Assembly: GCF_004331685.1 (NCBI RefSeq)
Contig: NZ_SJSM01000008.1
Span: forward strand, 146,323 to 210,322
Direction of reading: 5' to 3'
Source of the DNA: Pedobacter hiemivivus
GTDB taxonomy: Bacteria > Bacteroidota > Bacteroidia > Sphingobacteriales > Sphingobacteriaceae
Length of the DNA stretch: 64,000 nt
The translations under genes were made by a program, and so were the position numbers. The notes below the pieces were generated by a model. It was given only the letters and a program-made list of their open reading frames with translations, was not told the DNA's origin and did no database searches. How positions within the stretch are numbered: the stretch's first letter is position 1; every line of letters starts with the position of its first letter. Below are positions 1-7,635 of the stretch, piece by piece.

Positions 1-181
1 TTACAACTGCGGGGTGGCAGTGTCCAACATTGCTTACGCCAATGCCGGCAATTAAATCCATATATTTCCTGCCCTCTACATCATAAAGATACATTCCGCT
101 GGCTTTAACAAATTCTAATAAAAGCGGTTCTAAAGTCGTTTGAGCGTTGTGTTGAAGAAATAACTGACGTTGTGTAAGCAT
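1..181 (-). CDS. Class III (ornithine/acetylornithine-type) aminotransferase, 5' end only
   Basis: The window edge cuts this gene, leaving the first 60 codons on the minus strand with the ATG at 179-181. The visible N-terminus contains LEFVKASGMYLYDVEGRKYM followed by DLIAGIGVSNVGHCHPAVV. This is the usual opening of PLP-dependent class III aminotransferases (acetylornithine, ornithine or 4-aminobutyrate type), where an aromatic/Asp-Glu-Gly-Lys-Tyr-hydrophobic-Asp stretch leads into a G-hydrophobic-G-N-x-G-H-x-H-P motif. The PLP lysine and substrate-specificity residues lie outside the window, so the exact amino donor cannot be stated. It lies downstream of, and on the same strand as, the small periplasmic protein gene that starts at 650. 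Confidence 0.75.
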   Translation of the reverse strand, partial: MLTQRQLFLQHNAQTTLEPLLLEFVKASGMYLYDVEGRKYMDLIAGIGVSNVGHCHPAVV

Positions 182-197
182 ACGCCAAAATTACAAA

Positions 198-650
198 TTA
201 ATTTGGCTGCTGCTTGGTGCTATTTCTATATTTTGACAGTAATTCTCTTTTAAAGGCTTCCTGTGCCCTATAAAACTTGCCAACGATTTTTATCGGTAGA
301 TTTTCCCTCAATTTCGAATAATAGCGTCTATCCAGGTTTAATTCTCTTTGTCTCATATTAAAATCATTTGTAATTAAAGTTTGTACTTGATTGTCAGACA
401 ATTCCTCGATTTCAGTGATTTTTCTAAAGCTGATCATTTTTTGACTACGTTCTTTGCGTAGCTCATCTTGTTCACGTTGCCAATCGGTATAAATTGGCCA
501 AAAAACTTTAGCCTCTTCTGCAGAAAGATCTAGCTTTTGGGTTAAGTAAGCAATTTTATACGATTCAATTTCATTTTTGCGGTCCCCATATCCTTGAGCC
601 GAAACTATGATAGGGAGGATGAATAGAAAAGCAATAAGTAACTGTTTCAT
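198..650 (-). CDS. Small periplasmic Spy/CpxP-like helical protein
   Basis: 150 aa with a clear Sec signal peptide (hydrophobic stretch about residues 5-18, ending VSAQG). The mature part is charged and predicted all-helical, with the phrase LTQKLDLSAEEAKVFWPIYT, typical of Bacteroidota envelope proteins that sit beside ECF sigma factors and resemble Spy/CpxP stress proteins. It is third in a minus-strand set: sigma factor (1344-1904), membrane anti-sigma-like protein (662-1309), then this gene, with gaps of 34 and 11 bp. A role as periplasmic sensor or chaperone of that sigma system is inferred from position. No catalytic motif is visible. Confidence 0.6.
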   Translation of the reverse strand: MKQLLIAFLFILPIIVSAQGYGDRKNEIESYKIAYLTQKLDLSAEEAKVFWPIYTDWQREQDELRKERSQKMISFRKITEIEELSDNQVQTLITNDFNMRQRELNLDRRYYSKLRENLPIKIVGKFYRAQEAFKRELLSKYRNSTKQQPN

Positions 651-661
651 TTGATATTGAT

Positions 662-1309
662 TTATAGATTCGAAGCGATTTCATTTTGTGAATAATTGCT
701 AAGAATATAGTTTTCCAAAGCTACATCTTTAGCTGCAGGCTTTGCTTGTTGCAAGTCATTGTCTTTTATATGGTCAATAATGACGTCCTCATCAATGTCA
801 TATAAAATTTGCTCAGTCGCCAATTCATTATAGGCCAATTTTTGAGCCGGTTTGTGTTGTTGGTAAAAATAAACTCCGGTAGCACTCATTATCATAAAAC
901 AAGCTGCTGAAGCGTATTTTAAGAGCTTTGAATGCCATAAACGAACCACCCTTGGTGATTGTGGTGTTTTGGCTTCATAAATCGTCTTACTCAAGATATT
1001 TGACTGTAGCTGCTCGAAGTAATTTGCTGGTACGGCATAGTCATGCCCTTCAGGCACAGCTGCTTTAATTTTTTCTTTCAGTAAGGCTGCATTGATGTCT
1101 TCCCTAAGCTCGTTAAAGTAGTTGATAGGCGTAGTAAAGCCGGATTCGGCCACTTTAGTCTTTATTTTTTCGAGATATACAGCGTTTGATATACGAAGCG
1201 GTAATTCCTCGAAATATCCTTCGGGAACAGAAAAAGGATGGTGTACAGATAAGCCAGCCAATATTGGCGCTTCCTTTTTCCAATCGTTATTTTCTTCTTG
1301 ATTATCCAT
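662..1309 (-). CDS. Single-pass membrane protein, probable anti-sigma factor
   Basis: 215 aa without a signal peptide. A soluble N-terminal part of about 130 residues precedes one transmembrane helix (about residues 131-149, KYASAACFMIMSATGVYFY) and a periplasmic tail of about 65 residues. The cytoplasmic part contains three copies of a short pattern, P-x-x-Y-F-x-E/N-L/E (for example VPEGYFEELP, PINYFNEL, VPANYFEQL), a repeat often seen in Bacteroidota proteins encoded next to ECF sigma genes. The gene follows the sigma factor by 34 bp on the same strand. Topology and position suggest that it binds and holds the sigma factor at the membrane. No ZAS zinc motif is seen, so the anti-sigma role is inferred. 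Confidence 0.6.
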   Translation of the reverse strand: MDNQEENNDWKKEAPILAGLSVHHPFSVPEGYFEELPLRISNAVYLEKIKTKVAESGFTTPINYFNELREDINAALLKEKIKAAVPEGHDYAVPANYFEQLQSNILSKTIYEAKTPQSPRVVRLWHSKLLKYASAACFMIMSATGVYFYQQHKPAQKLAYNELATEQILYDIDEDVIIDHIKDNDLQQAKPAAKDVALENYILSNYSQNEIASNL

Positions 1310-1343
1310 TACAAGTATATTGATGCATTATATCCCAAAAGGT

Positions 1344-1904
1344 TTAAAAGGTAATGTCTTCATTTAGCATAAAAGTTTCAATTTTTTTTACGGCAATGTG
1401 AAATGAGGCTTTTAATGCCCCTACACTGGTGCCAGTAATTTCAGAAATTTCCTCATACTTTAAATCGTCGAAGTACTTCATATTGAATATCAGACGTTGC
1501 TTTTCTGGGAGCGTAAGCACTGCTTGTTGAAGTTTTAACTGAACTTTATCGCCATTAAAATGAGAGGAGGCAATTAAAGTCTCAGACAATTCTGCTGATA
1601 CTTCATCTAAAGGGGTATTGTTCCGTTGTTTCTTTTTATTTAAAAAAGTAATGGATTCATTGGTCGCAATGCGATAAATCCAGGTATACAGTTGAGCGTC
1701 GCTGCGGAATTTTTCAAGGTTCTTCCAAACCTTTACAAAGGTATCCTGCACCAGATCATCGGCGTCATCATGGTCAATAACCAATCGTCTGACGTGCCAA
1801 TATATCTTTTGCTGGTATTTATGTAGAAGCAGGTTAAAGGCTTCATCACGAGTTTTTGTATTTAAGAATTTCTCTAAAATCTCTGAATCTTCAACCTGCT
1901 TCAT
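1344..1904 (-). CDS. ECF-family RNA polymerase sigma factor
   Basis: 186 aa, normal length for an ECF sigma factor. Region 2 (about residues 20-90) contains DADDLVQDTFVKVWKNLEKF, the -10-recognition and core-binding signature, followed by YTWIYRIATNESITFL. Region 4 (about 125-180) contains LPEKQRLIFNMKYFDDLKYE and a helix-turn-helix EISEITGTSVGALKASFHIA for -35 contact. It heads a three-gene minus-strand operon with a membrane anti-sigma-like protein and a periplasmic helical protein, the arrangement of an envelope-stress module. It starts only 18 bp downstream of the transketolase C-subunit stop, so it may also receive read-through from that operon. It differs from the SusC-linked sigma factor at 13477. 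Confidence 0.9.
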   Translation of the reverse strand: MKQVEDSEILEKFLNTKTRDEAFNLLLHKYQQKIYWHVRRLVIDHDDADDLVQDTFVKVWKNLEKFRSDAQLYTWIYRIATNESITFLNKKKQRNNTPLDEVSAELSETLIASSHFNGDKVQLKLQQAVLTLPEKQRLIFNMKYFDDLKYEEISEITGTSVGALKASFHIAVKKIETFMLNEDITF

Positions 1905-1922
1905 TAATCGATCTTTTTATTA

Positions 1923-2882
1923 TTATTTATTGGCTCTTTTCATTACTTTTTGAGCAGCCTCAATAATATTGATGCTGTCTAAGCCATACTTGGTCATCAA
2001 CTGATCAGGAGTTCCACTTTCGCCAAAACTATCGTTTACAGCAACAAATTCCTGCGGTGTTGGTAATTCTGTTGAAAGCAATCTTGCAACACTTTCTCCA
2101 AGTCCACCAAATTTGTTATGCTCTTCGCAAGTAACCACACAACCAGTTTTCTTTACTGATTTCAATATAGCCTCTTCATCCAAAGGTTTAATCGTGTGGA
2201 TATTTATGATCTCAGCGTCGATACCTAATTCAGCTAATTTTTCGCCAGCCTCAATTGCTTTCCAAACCATGTGGCCAGTAGCAATAATGGTTACATCAGT
2301 ACCTTCATTTACCATCCATGCTTTTCCGATTTCGAATTTTTGATCAGGATCAGTAAATACAGGAATTACCGGACGGCCAAAACGTAGGTAAACAGGACCA
2401 TGATGTTCGGCAATAGCAATCGTAGCAGCTTTAGTCTGGTTGTAATCGCAAGTATTGATTACAGTCATACCAGGAAGCATTTTCATTAAACCTATATCTT
2501 CAAGGATCTGGTGAGTTGCACCATCTTCACCTAAGGTTAAACCCGCGTGTGAAGCACAGATTTTAACATTTTTATCAGAATAGGCAACCGACTGACGAAT
2601 CTGGTCGTATACCCTTCCGGTAGAGAAGTTAGCAAAAGTTCCTGTAAATGGAACCTTTCCCCCAATAGTTAAACCAGCAGCAATACCAATCATGTTGGCT
2701 TCAGCAATTCCGATTTGGAAAAAACGTTCTGGAAATTCCTTGATAAAGGCATCCATTTTTAAAGAACCGACTAAGTCCGCACAAAGTGCTACTACTTCAG
2801 GATTCTTTTTTCCTGCTTCAAGCAATCCAGCTCCAAAGCCAGAGCGTGTATCTTTTTTTTCAGTGTATGTATACTTCTTCAT
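1923..2882 (-). CDS. Transketolase, C-terminal (pyrimidine-binding/transketolase_C) subunit
   Basis: 319 aa. It carries the second half of transketolase: a pyrimidine-binding domain (about residues 10-170, with the catalytic-type stretch FFQIGIAEANMIGIAAGL and the ThDP-contacting Glu) and the C-terminal domain (about 185-310, VTIIATGHMVWKAIEAGEKL). With the N-terminal subunit just upstream (2885-3730) it forms the ThDP-dependent enzyme that transfers two-carbon ketol units in the non-oxidative pentose-phosphate pathway. The ATG is 2 bp downstream of the stop codon of the N-subunit gene, so the genes are probably translationally coupled. A split transketolase is an ordinary arrangement and not a frameshift, since each half has its own start and an intact reading frame. 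Confidence 0.92.
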   Translation of the reverse strand: MKKYTYTEKKDTRSGFGAGLLEAGKKNPEVVALCADLVGSLKMDAFIKEFPERFFQIGIAEANMIGIAAGLTIGGKVPFTGTFANFSTGRVYDQIRQSVAYSDKNVKICASHAGLTLGEDGATHQILEDIGLMKMLPGMTVINTCDYNQTKAATIAIAEHHGPVYLRFGRPVIPVFTDPDQKFEIGKAWMVNEGTDVTIIATGHMVWKAIEAGEKLAELGIDAEIINIHTIKPLDEEAILKSVKKTGCVVTCEEHNKFGGLGESVARLLSTELPTPQEFVAVNDSFGESGTPDQLMTKYGLDSINIIEAAQKVMKRANK

Positions 2883-2884
2883 GC

Positions 2885-3730
2885 TTAATAATCTTTAAGG
2901 GTAGTACTTAATTGAGCTAAGGCAGCGGCAAGCTGCTCATCGTTAGGAGCTACGCCATGCCATTTGTGCGATCCCATCATGAAATCAACACCAGCACCCA
3001 TTTGCGTACTCATTAAGTTTAAAATTGGTTTTCCTTTACCCGTTAATGATTTAGCATAGTGTAATGCCTTGGTAATTGCATCCATATCATTACCATCAGA
3101 GTTGATGACATGCCATCCAAAAGCTTCAAATTTAGCTTGAAGGTTTTCCAGAGATAATACTTTTTCTGTAGGACCATCTATTTGCTGACCGTTATAATCG
3201 ATAGAAGCAATCAGGTTATCTACTTTATTATGGGGAGCATACATAATGGCTTCCCAGTTTTGACCTTCTTGTAATTCACCATCTCCAAGTAAAACAAATA
3301 CAAGTGAATGATCTTTATTTAATTTTTTAGCCTGAGCTGCACCGATAGCAACAGACATACCCTGACCTAAAGAGCCAGATGCGATTCTGATACCAGGAAG
3401 TCCTTCATGAGTGGTTGGGTGACCCTGTAACCTTGAGTTTAACTTTCTGAAAGTAGCAAGTTCACTTATTTCAAAATAACCTGATCTGGCCAATACGCTG
3501 TAAAAAACTGGCGAAATGTGTCCGTTTGATAGAAAAAACAAATCTTCGCCTTTTCCATCCATCTTAAAATCAGTAGAGTGGTTCATGATTTCAAAATACA
3601 ATGCAGTCATAAAATCTGCACATCCTAATGATCCGCCCGGATGACCCGATTGGCAGGCATGTACCATTCTAACAATATCCCTTCTTACTTGAGCAGCGAT
3701 ATCCTCTAATTCACTTATTTTATGTTTCAT
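2885..3730 (-). CDS. Transketolase, N-terminal (ThDP diphosphate-binding) subunit
   Basis: 281 aa from the ATG whose complement is at 3728-3730. An upstream in-frame ATG at 3817 would add 29 residues (MINNRKAVLL...) with no homology-like character, so the shorter start (MKHKISELEDIAAQVRRDIV) is preferred. Diagnostic transketolase motifs are present: HACQSGHPGGSLGCADF near residue 25, LSNGHISPVFYSVLARSGYF, and the ThDP/metal-binding GDGELQEGQNWEA near residue 147. It pairs with the C-terminal subunit at 1923-2882. The gene is divergent from the FucP-type permease at 4152, and the roughly 420 bp between them carries operator-like palindromes. Confidence 0.92.
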   Translation of the reverse strand: MKHKISELEDIAAQVRRDIVRMVHACQSGHPGGSLGCADFMTALYFEIMNHSTDFKMDGKGEDLFFLSNGHISPVFYSVLARSGYFEISELATFRKLNSRLQGHPTTHEGLPGIRIASGSLGQGMSVAIGAAQAKKLNKDHSLVFVLLGDGELQEGQNWEAIMYAPHNKVDNLIASIDYNGQQIDGPTEKVLSLENLQAKFEAFGWHVINSDGNDMDAITKALHYAKSLTGKGKPILNLMSTQMGAGVDFMMGSHKWHGVAPNDEQLAAALAQLSTTLKDY

Positions 3731-3903
3731 TAATTGGGGTTGTTGATTAATACGACAAATGTAATTAAAAATACATTGGGCTGTATCCAAAAGTACAGCC
3801 TTCCTGTTGTTAATCACGCCCCTTAGTTGAATTGGTACTTATAATAACCAGTAAATCTCCTTAACGGCTCAAAATGTAGGGTCTGTAGGTTCAGAATGTT
3901 AAA

Positions 3904-3915
3904 ACAAACGTTTGT
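3904..3915. promoter_or_regulatory. Perfect palindrome acaaacgtttgt, LacI-type operator candidate
   Basis: The 12 bases read identically on both strands and have a central CG flanked by AAA/TTT, the usual look of LacI/GalR-family operators. A near-copy of the inner ten bases lies about 106 bp downstream at 4011-4020 in the same gap. No LacI-family gene is visible in the window, so any cognate regulator is encoded elsewhere. Confidence 0.45.
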
Positions 3916-4010
3916 GCAGAAAAAATTAAGTCCTAATAGTTAATAATAAAGTTACATCAGCTGTAATTGTAATCAACTCAATTGTTTTCAGCCGCAATCT
4001 TCCATAAAAA

Positions 4011-4020
4011 CAACCGTTTG
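4011..4020 (+). promoter_or_regulatory. Second operator-like site caaccgtttg, overlapping the -33 box
   Basis: It differs from the core of the palindrome at 3904-3915 (caaacgtttg) by one base. Its last four bases are the TTTG proposed as the -33 element of the permease promoter, so a protein bound here would block that promoter. The paired-site spacing suggests possible looping. This is inference from sequence alone. Confidence 0.4.
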
Positions 4021-4047
4021 CGCTGATAAATAGCATAACTATATTTT
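4017..4047 (+). promoter_or_regulatory. Putative Bacteroidota-type promoter of the sugar permease
   Basis: TTTG at 4017-4020, a 19-bp spacer, then TATATTTT at 4040-4047. This fits the Bacteroidota sigma-ABfr pattern (TTTG, 19-21 bp, TAnnTTTG) except for the last base. The start codon at 4152 would leave a 5' leader of about 95 nt. Confidence 0.45.
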
Positions 4048-4151
4048 AATTAAGCATGGAATTCAATGAAAATTTATATTTTTAGAGCTTGAAGTTTTTA
4101 AAATTCTTAAAGAAGTAGGCCTTACACAAAATTAAAACATTAAACTTAATC

Positions 4152-5435
4152 ATGACAAACCAAACAAAATCGTCAGTAATTTCTCCCATTGTAACGATTG
4201 GAGCTTTGTTCTTTATTTTTGGCTTTGTAACCTGGGCCAACAGTACGTTAATTCCCTTTCTGAAACTTGCTTGTGGTCTTAAAACCGATTTCGAGGCTTT
4301 TTTGGTTACTTTCGCATCATATATTGCTTATTTCTTTTTGGCATTACCATCTTCATGGATACTTAAAAAACTTGGATTTAAGAATGGATTGGTCATTGGT
4401 TTAATCATTTTGGGCGTAGGCTCTCTTGTTTTTATACCTGCGGCGAGTTCAAGAAGCTTTGGTTTGTTTTTAACCGGGATTTTTATCCAGGGCGCAGCCT
4501 TATCTTTATTACAGACAGCTTCTAATCCATATATCAGTATCATTGGTCCAATAGAAAGTGCTGCAAAACGCATGAGTATCATGGGCTTGTGTAATAAATT
4601 TGCGGGTATTATTGTACCAATTGTCATGGGTACCCTGTTTCTTAAAAATGCTTCTGGTATCGAAGCTAAGATTAATGATGTAACCACAACTGTTGCCGAG
4701 AAAGAAGTATTACTTGCTGAAGTTTTAGGTCGTGTATACATGCCATACATTGTTTTAGCTGTTGTTTTCGTTGCTTTTGCATTGTTCATTAAATATTCAC
4801 ATTTACCAGAGGTAGACGTAGATAAAGAAGAAGTGATTGAAGATGAAGACGCAAAAACTGCTAAAACATCTATCTTCCAGTTTCCACACTTGTTTTTAGG
4901 TGCATTCTGTATTTTCGTTTATGTGGCTGCAGAAGTAATGGCCGGTGATATTATTGGCGTTTATGGTAAAGAATTAGGCATTAGTCCTGATATTAGTAAA
5001 TACTTCACCACGTTAACCTTAACCAGTATGTTGGTCGGTTATTTTATTGGTATTGCAACTATCCCTAAATACATTACACAACAGGCAGCCCTTAAAATCT
5101 GTGCAATTCTAGGCGTGATCTTTGTTTGTGCGGCTTACTTCACTGACGGTTATACCTCAGTAATATTTGTAGGACTTTTAGGATTGGCTAACTCATTAAT
5201 GTGGCCAGCTATTTTCCCACTAGGTATCAAAGGATTGGGTAAATTTACTAAAACAGGTTCAGCGATCATGATTATGGGTATTGCAGGTGGCGCCATCTGG
5301 CCTTTAATTTATGGTTATTTGAAAGATTACACAGGTATGCATTTTCAATTAGCGTTTTTTGTTAGTGTATTACCTTGTTATTTATACATCTGGTTTTTTG
5401 CGGTATCCGGACATAAAATTGGAAAGAAAGCATAA
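4152..5435 (+). CDS. FucP/GluP-family sugar:proton symporter (MFS)
   Basis: 427 aa with 12 predicted membrane helices. The first helix has GALFFIFGFVTWANSTLIPF, the family motif in which a Trp-(Ala/Cys)-(Asn/Met)-(Asn/Ser) stretch precedes a long hydrophilic-poor helix, and helix 4/5 carries LLQTASNPYISIIGP, typical of the fucose/glucose-galactose permease branch. It imports a monosaccharide with protons across the inner membrane. Residues about 225-237 form an unusually acidic loop (EVDVDKEEVIEDEDAK). It is monocistronic: a promoter lies upstream and a strong hairpin terminator follows at 5459-5493. The exact sugar cannot be read from sequence. The neighbouring transketolase operon would fit entry of the sugar into central metabolism. 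Confidence 0.85.
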   Translation: MTNQTKSSVISPIVTIGALFFIFGFVTWANSTLIPFLKLACGLKTDFEAFLVTFASYIAYFFLALPSSWILKKLGFKNGLVIGLIILGVGSLVFIPAASSRSFGLFLTGIFIQGAALSLLQTASNPYISIIGPIESAAKRMSIMGLCNKFAGIIVPIVMGTLFLKNASGIEAKINDVTTTVAEKEVLLAEVLGRVYMPYIVLAVVFVAFALFIKYSHLPEVDVDKEEVIEDEDAKTAKTSIFQFPHLFLGAFCIFVYVAAEVMAGDIIGVYGKELGISPDISKYFTTLTLTSMLVGYFIGIATIPKYITQQAALKICAILGVIFVCAAYFTDGYTSVIFVGLLGLANSLMWPAIFPLGIKGLGKFTKTGSAIMIMGIAGGAIWPLIYGYLKDYTGMHFQLAFFVSVLPCYLYIWFFAVSGHKIGKKA

Positions 5436-5458
5436 CTGATCATAAAAGTTTAAAAGGT

Positions 5459-5493
5459 GGGGCTGTATCATACAAATGACACGGCCCCTTTTT
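5459..5493 (+). terminator. Rho-independent terminator after the sugar permease
   Basis: Bases 5459-5471 pair with 5476-5488 (ggggctgtatcat with atgacacggcccc; one G-T wobble and one A-C mismatch) around a 4-nt loop, followed by a run of T at 5489-5493. It lies 24 bp past the permease stop. Confidence 0.85.
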
Positions 5494-5631
5494 GTGTGTA
5501 AACGCTTCATAATAACCCACTTTTTGCACTTTTTTTTGAACAAAATGAACAGTCTGAATAGGCATGTGTTTGCCTATTTTTAAATTGTATTTAAAATACT
5601 AGGGGTCAAAAATATTTAACGCGTACCATTT

Positions 5632-7200
5632 ATGGTTATTTCCACTCTATTAAGGAGGTTGAATGATATATCAATTTCAAGGAAATTGTATTTCATAATA
5701 AGCATCGTTGCTGTATTAGTTCTCATTGGGCTTTATGCCACCGGATTTGCTATAAATTCTCTTTCGTTGCTTTTATTGATTTTAGGGGCAATGGGTACGA
5801 TTACTATAATTACAATTAACCGAAGCTTGATTCAAGACCTCAACGGCATTACCAAAGGTGCCGACCTGGTTACAAAAGGAAGTTTCAAAACCAGGGTTCA
5901 AGTTTATTCCAGAGATGAGGTGGGGATTTTAGCAATGGCCTTTAACGATATGGCCAATACATTTGAACAAAAGATTGTGGAACTTAAACTTACCGAAGAG
6001 AACCTGATTCGGGAGAAGGAGCGGGCTGAGCATTTCGAAAAGGCAAAAAAGCACTTCCTGGTAAATATGAGCCATGAAATCAGAACGCCTATGAATGCCA
6101 TACTGGGCTTTGCAAGATATTTACAAGAGTCGTTAACAGACAAAGATCAACTGGAATCCATTAAAATGATTGTAAAATCCGGTGAGCATCTGTTGGCAAC
6201 ATTAAATGATATTCTCGACCTCTCCAATATTGAAACAGGTGAAGTTAGCTTTATGAAACTGCCATTTACTTTAAGGGATACTGTATCTTCTATTTATCAA
6301 TTAATGGAGGGCAATGCTAAACAGAAAAAAATAGGGCTAAGCTACAGCCTGGATGACAATATTCCTGATTCCATTATATATGGGGATTCAGTTCGACTTT
6401 CTCAAATTCTGTTAAGTTTAACTTCTAATGCGCTAAAATTTACTGAATATGGTCATGTTTCTATAACTGCTAAGGCTGTATCGTGTGATGACGACGAGCG
6501 GATTGCAATTGAGTTTAGGGTTAAGGATACAGGAATAGGGATACCGATAGAAAAGCAGGACAAGATATTTGAGCTTTTTGAGCAGGGTACAAACCACATG
6601 ACCCGCAAATTTGGAGGCACAGGAATTGGTCTAAGCATTGTAAAACATTTAATTACATTGCAACAAGGCGAAATTCGTGTGCATAGCGTGCTTAATCAAG
6701 GTTCAGAGTTTTGTTTTAGCCTGTCATTTTTCAAAACTAACCTCTGTAAGGATAACTGGGATAAGCATAGCAAAGACCTAACTTTGACTTCTGATGTAGT
6801 GTCAGGAAAGGGAGTAAAAGTATTGATTGTTGAGGATAATGCTATAAATCAGCTGCTGGTGATCAAACTGTTGCAAAGACATGGTTATGAAACTACAGTA
6901 GCCGAGAATGGTGAAATCGCCCTGCATAAGTATATTAATGATGATTTCGATATCATATTGATGGATTTGCAGATGCCTGAAATGGATGGATATGAAGCGA
7001 CCGTTCAGATCCGTAATTTGAAATCATATAAAAAGGATGTGCCAATTGTGGCAATGACTGCCCATACCATTAAAGGAGAAATGGAAAAATGTCTTTCCAT
7101 TGGCATGAATGATTATATCTCAAAACCCTTTCATGCCAATGAATTGTACGAAAAAATCAGCAGCTTAGTTAAGGAAGTAACTCCAATACCTGCGCAGTAG
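5632..7200 (+). CDS. Hybrid sensor histidine kinase / response regulator
   Basis: 522 aa, inner membrane. Two membrane helices at about residues 19-39 and 42-62 are joined by almost no periplasmic loop and lead into a HAMP domain (about 62-116). HisKA carries the phospho-acceptor H148 in NMSHEIRTPMNAILGF. The HATPase_c domain has the N box at SNALKFTE (residues 265-272), the G1 box DTGIGI (299-304) and the G2 box GTGIGLSI (329-336). A C-terminal receiver domain (about 395-515) has acidic residues E401/D402, phospho-acceptor D445 (LMDLQMPEMDG) and K498. There is no DNA-binding output, so it probably passes phosphate to another protein. With so little periplasmic sequence it is likely to sense membrane or cytoplasmic signals. 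Its last 32 bp overlap the convergent peroxiredoxin gene. Confidence 0.92.
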   Translation: MVISTLLRRLNDISISRKLYFIISIVAVLVLIGLYATGFAINSLSLLLLILGAMGTITIITINRSLIQDLNGITKGADLVTKGSFKTRVQVYSRDEVGILAMAFNDMANTFEQKIVELKLTEENLIREKERAEHFEKAKKHFLVNMSHEIRTPMNAILGFARYLQESLTDKDQLESIKMIVKSGEHLLATLNDILDLSNIETGEVSFMKLPFTLRDTVSSIYQLMEGNAKQKKIGLSYSLDDNIPDSIIYGDSVRLSQILLSLTSNALKFTEYGHVSITAKAVSCDDDERIAIEFRVKDTGIGIPIEKQDKIFELFEQGTNHMTRKFGGTGIGLSIVKHLITLQQGEIRVHSVLNQGSEFCFSLSFFKTNLCKDNWDKHSKDLTLTSDVVSGKGVKVLIVEDNAINQLLVIKLLQRHGYETTVAENGEIALHKYINDDFDIILMDLQMPEMDGYEATVQIRNLKSYKKDVPIVAMTAHTIKGEMEKCLSIGMNDYISKPFHANELYEKISSLVKEVTPIPAQ

Positions 7201-7630
7201 AATTTTTGGTGTCAACCTTTCTGATGATATGCGCAATCAGCCCATTTTCATCAATGATAAAAGTTGTTCTGTTCGTTCCCATATACTTCTTACCATATAG
7301 GTTCTTTTCGCCCCAAACGCCGTAATCCGTTACAATTTTTTTATCGGTATCCGCTAGTAGTGTGAACGGTAAACTGTGCTTGGTTATAAATCTTTGATGA
7401 GACTTCTCATCATCCACACTTACCCCTAAAACAACAATTCCCTTAGCCGTTAGCCCCTGGTAGTTGTCTCTGAAATCACAAGCTTCAGCCGTGCAGCCTG
7501 GAGTGTTATCCTTAGGGTAAAAAAACAGCACAACTGTTTTTCCGATAAACTGATCAAGAGATACCGTATTTCCATCCTGATCTTTTGCAGAAATAGCTGG
7601 TGCTTTTTGGCCTTCTTTTAATTCACTCAT
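7169..7630 (-). CDS. bcp: Thioredoxin-dependent peroxiredoxin (Bcp/PrxQ)
   Basis: 153 aa, standard length for PrxQ. The peroxidatic Cys46 lies in FYPKDNTPGCTAEACDFRD with the resolving Cys51 five residues later, the alpha-2 helix two-Cys pattern of Bcp/PrxQ. The C-terminal half has GVWGEKNLYGKKYMGTNRTT and a FIIDENG strand as expected. It reduces hydrogen peroxide and organic hydroperoxides with thioredoxin in the cytoplasm. It ends inside the 3' end of the hybrid kinase gene (tail-to-tail overlap 7169-7200) and starts 5 bp after the stop of the M23 peptidase gene on the same strand, so the two are probably co-transcribed. Confidence 0.93.
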   Translation of the reverse strand: MSELKEGQKAPAISAKDQDGNTVSLDQFIGKTVVLFFYPKDNTPGCTAEACDFRDNYQGLTAKGIVVLGVSVDDEKSHQRFITKHSLPFTLLADTDKKIVTDYGVWGEKNLYGKKYMGTNRTTFIIDENGLIAHIIRKVDTKNSTAQVLELLP

Positions 7631-7635
7631 AATGT

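Larger units (their letters stand above)
3731..4151. other. Divergent intergenic region with promoter and operator-like palindromes
   Basis: This 421-bp gap separates the transketolase N-subunit (minus) from the FucP-family permease (plus). It has no convincing gene. It holds a perfect 12-bp palindrome at 3904-3915, a near copy of its core at 4011-4020, and a promoter-like pair (TTTG 4017-4020, TATATTTT 4040-4047), each listed separately. The rest is AT-rich with nothing recognisable. Confidence 0.6.

Noticed and set aside
1923..3730. Split transketolase as a frameshifted pseudogene
   Set aside because: Each half has its own start and intact domains, with a 2-bp gap; two-subunit transketolases are normal in many bacteria.
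5632..7200. Hybrid kinase as a PUL-type hybrid two-component regulator
   Set aside because: It lacks the large periplasmic propeller domain and the C-terminal AraC-type DNA-binding domain, and it lies 6 kb from PUL1 among housekeeping genes.
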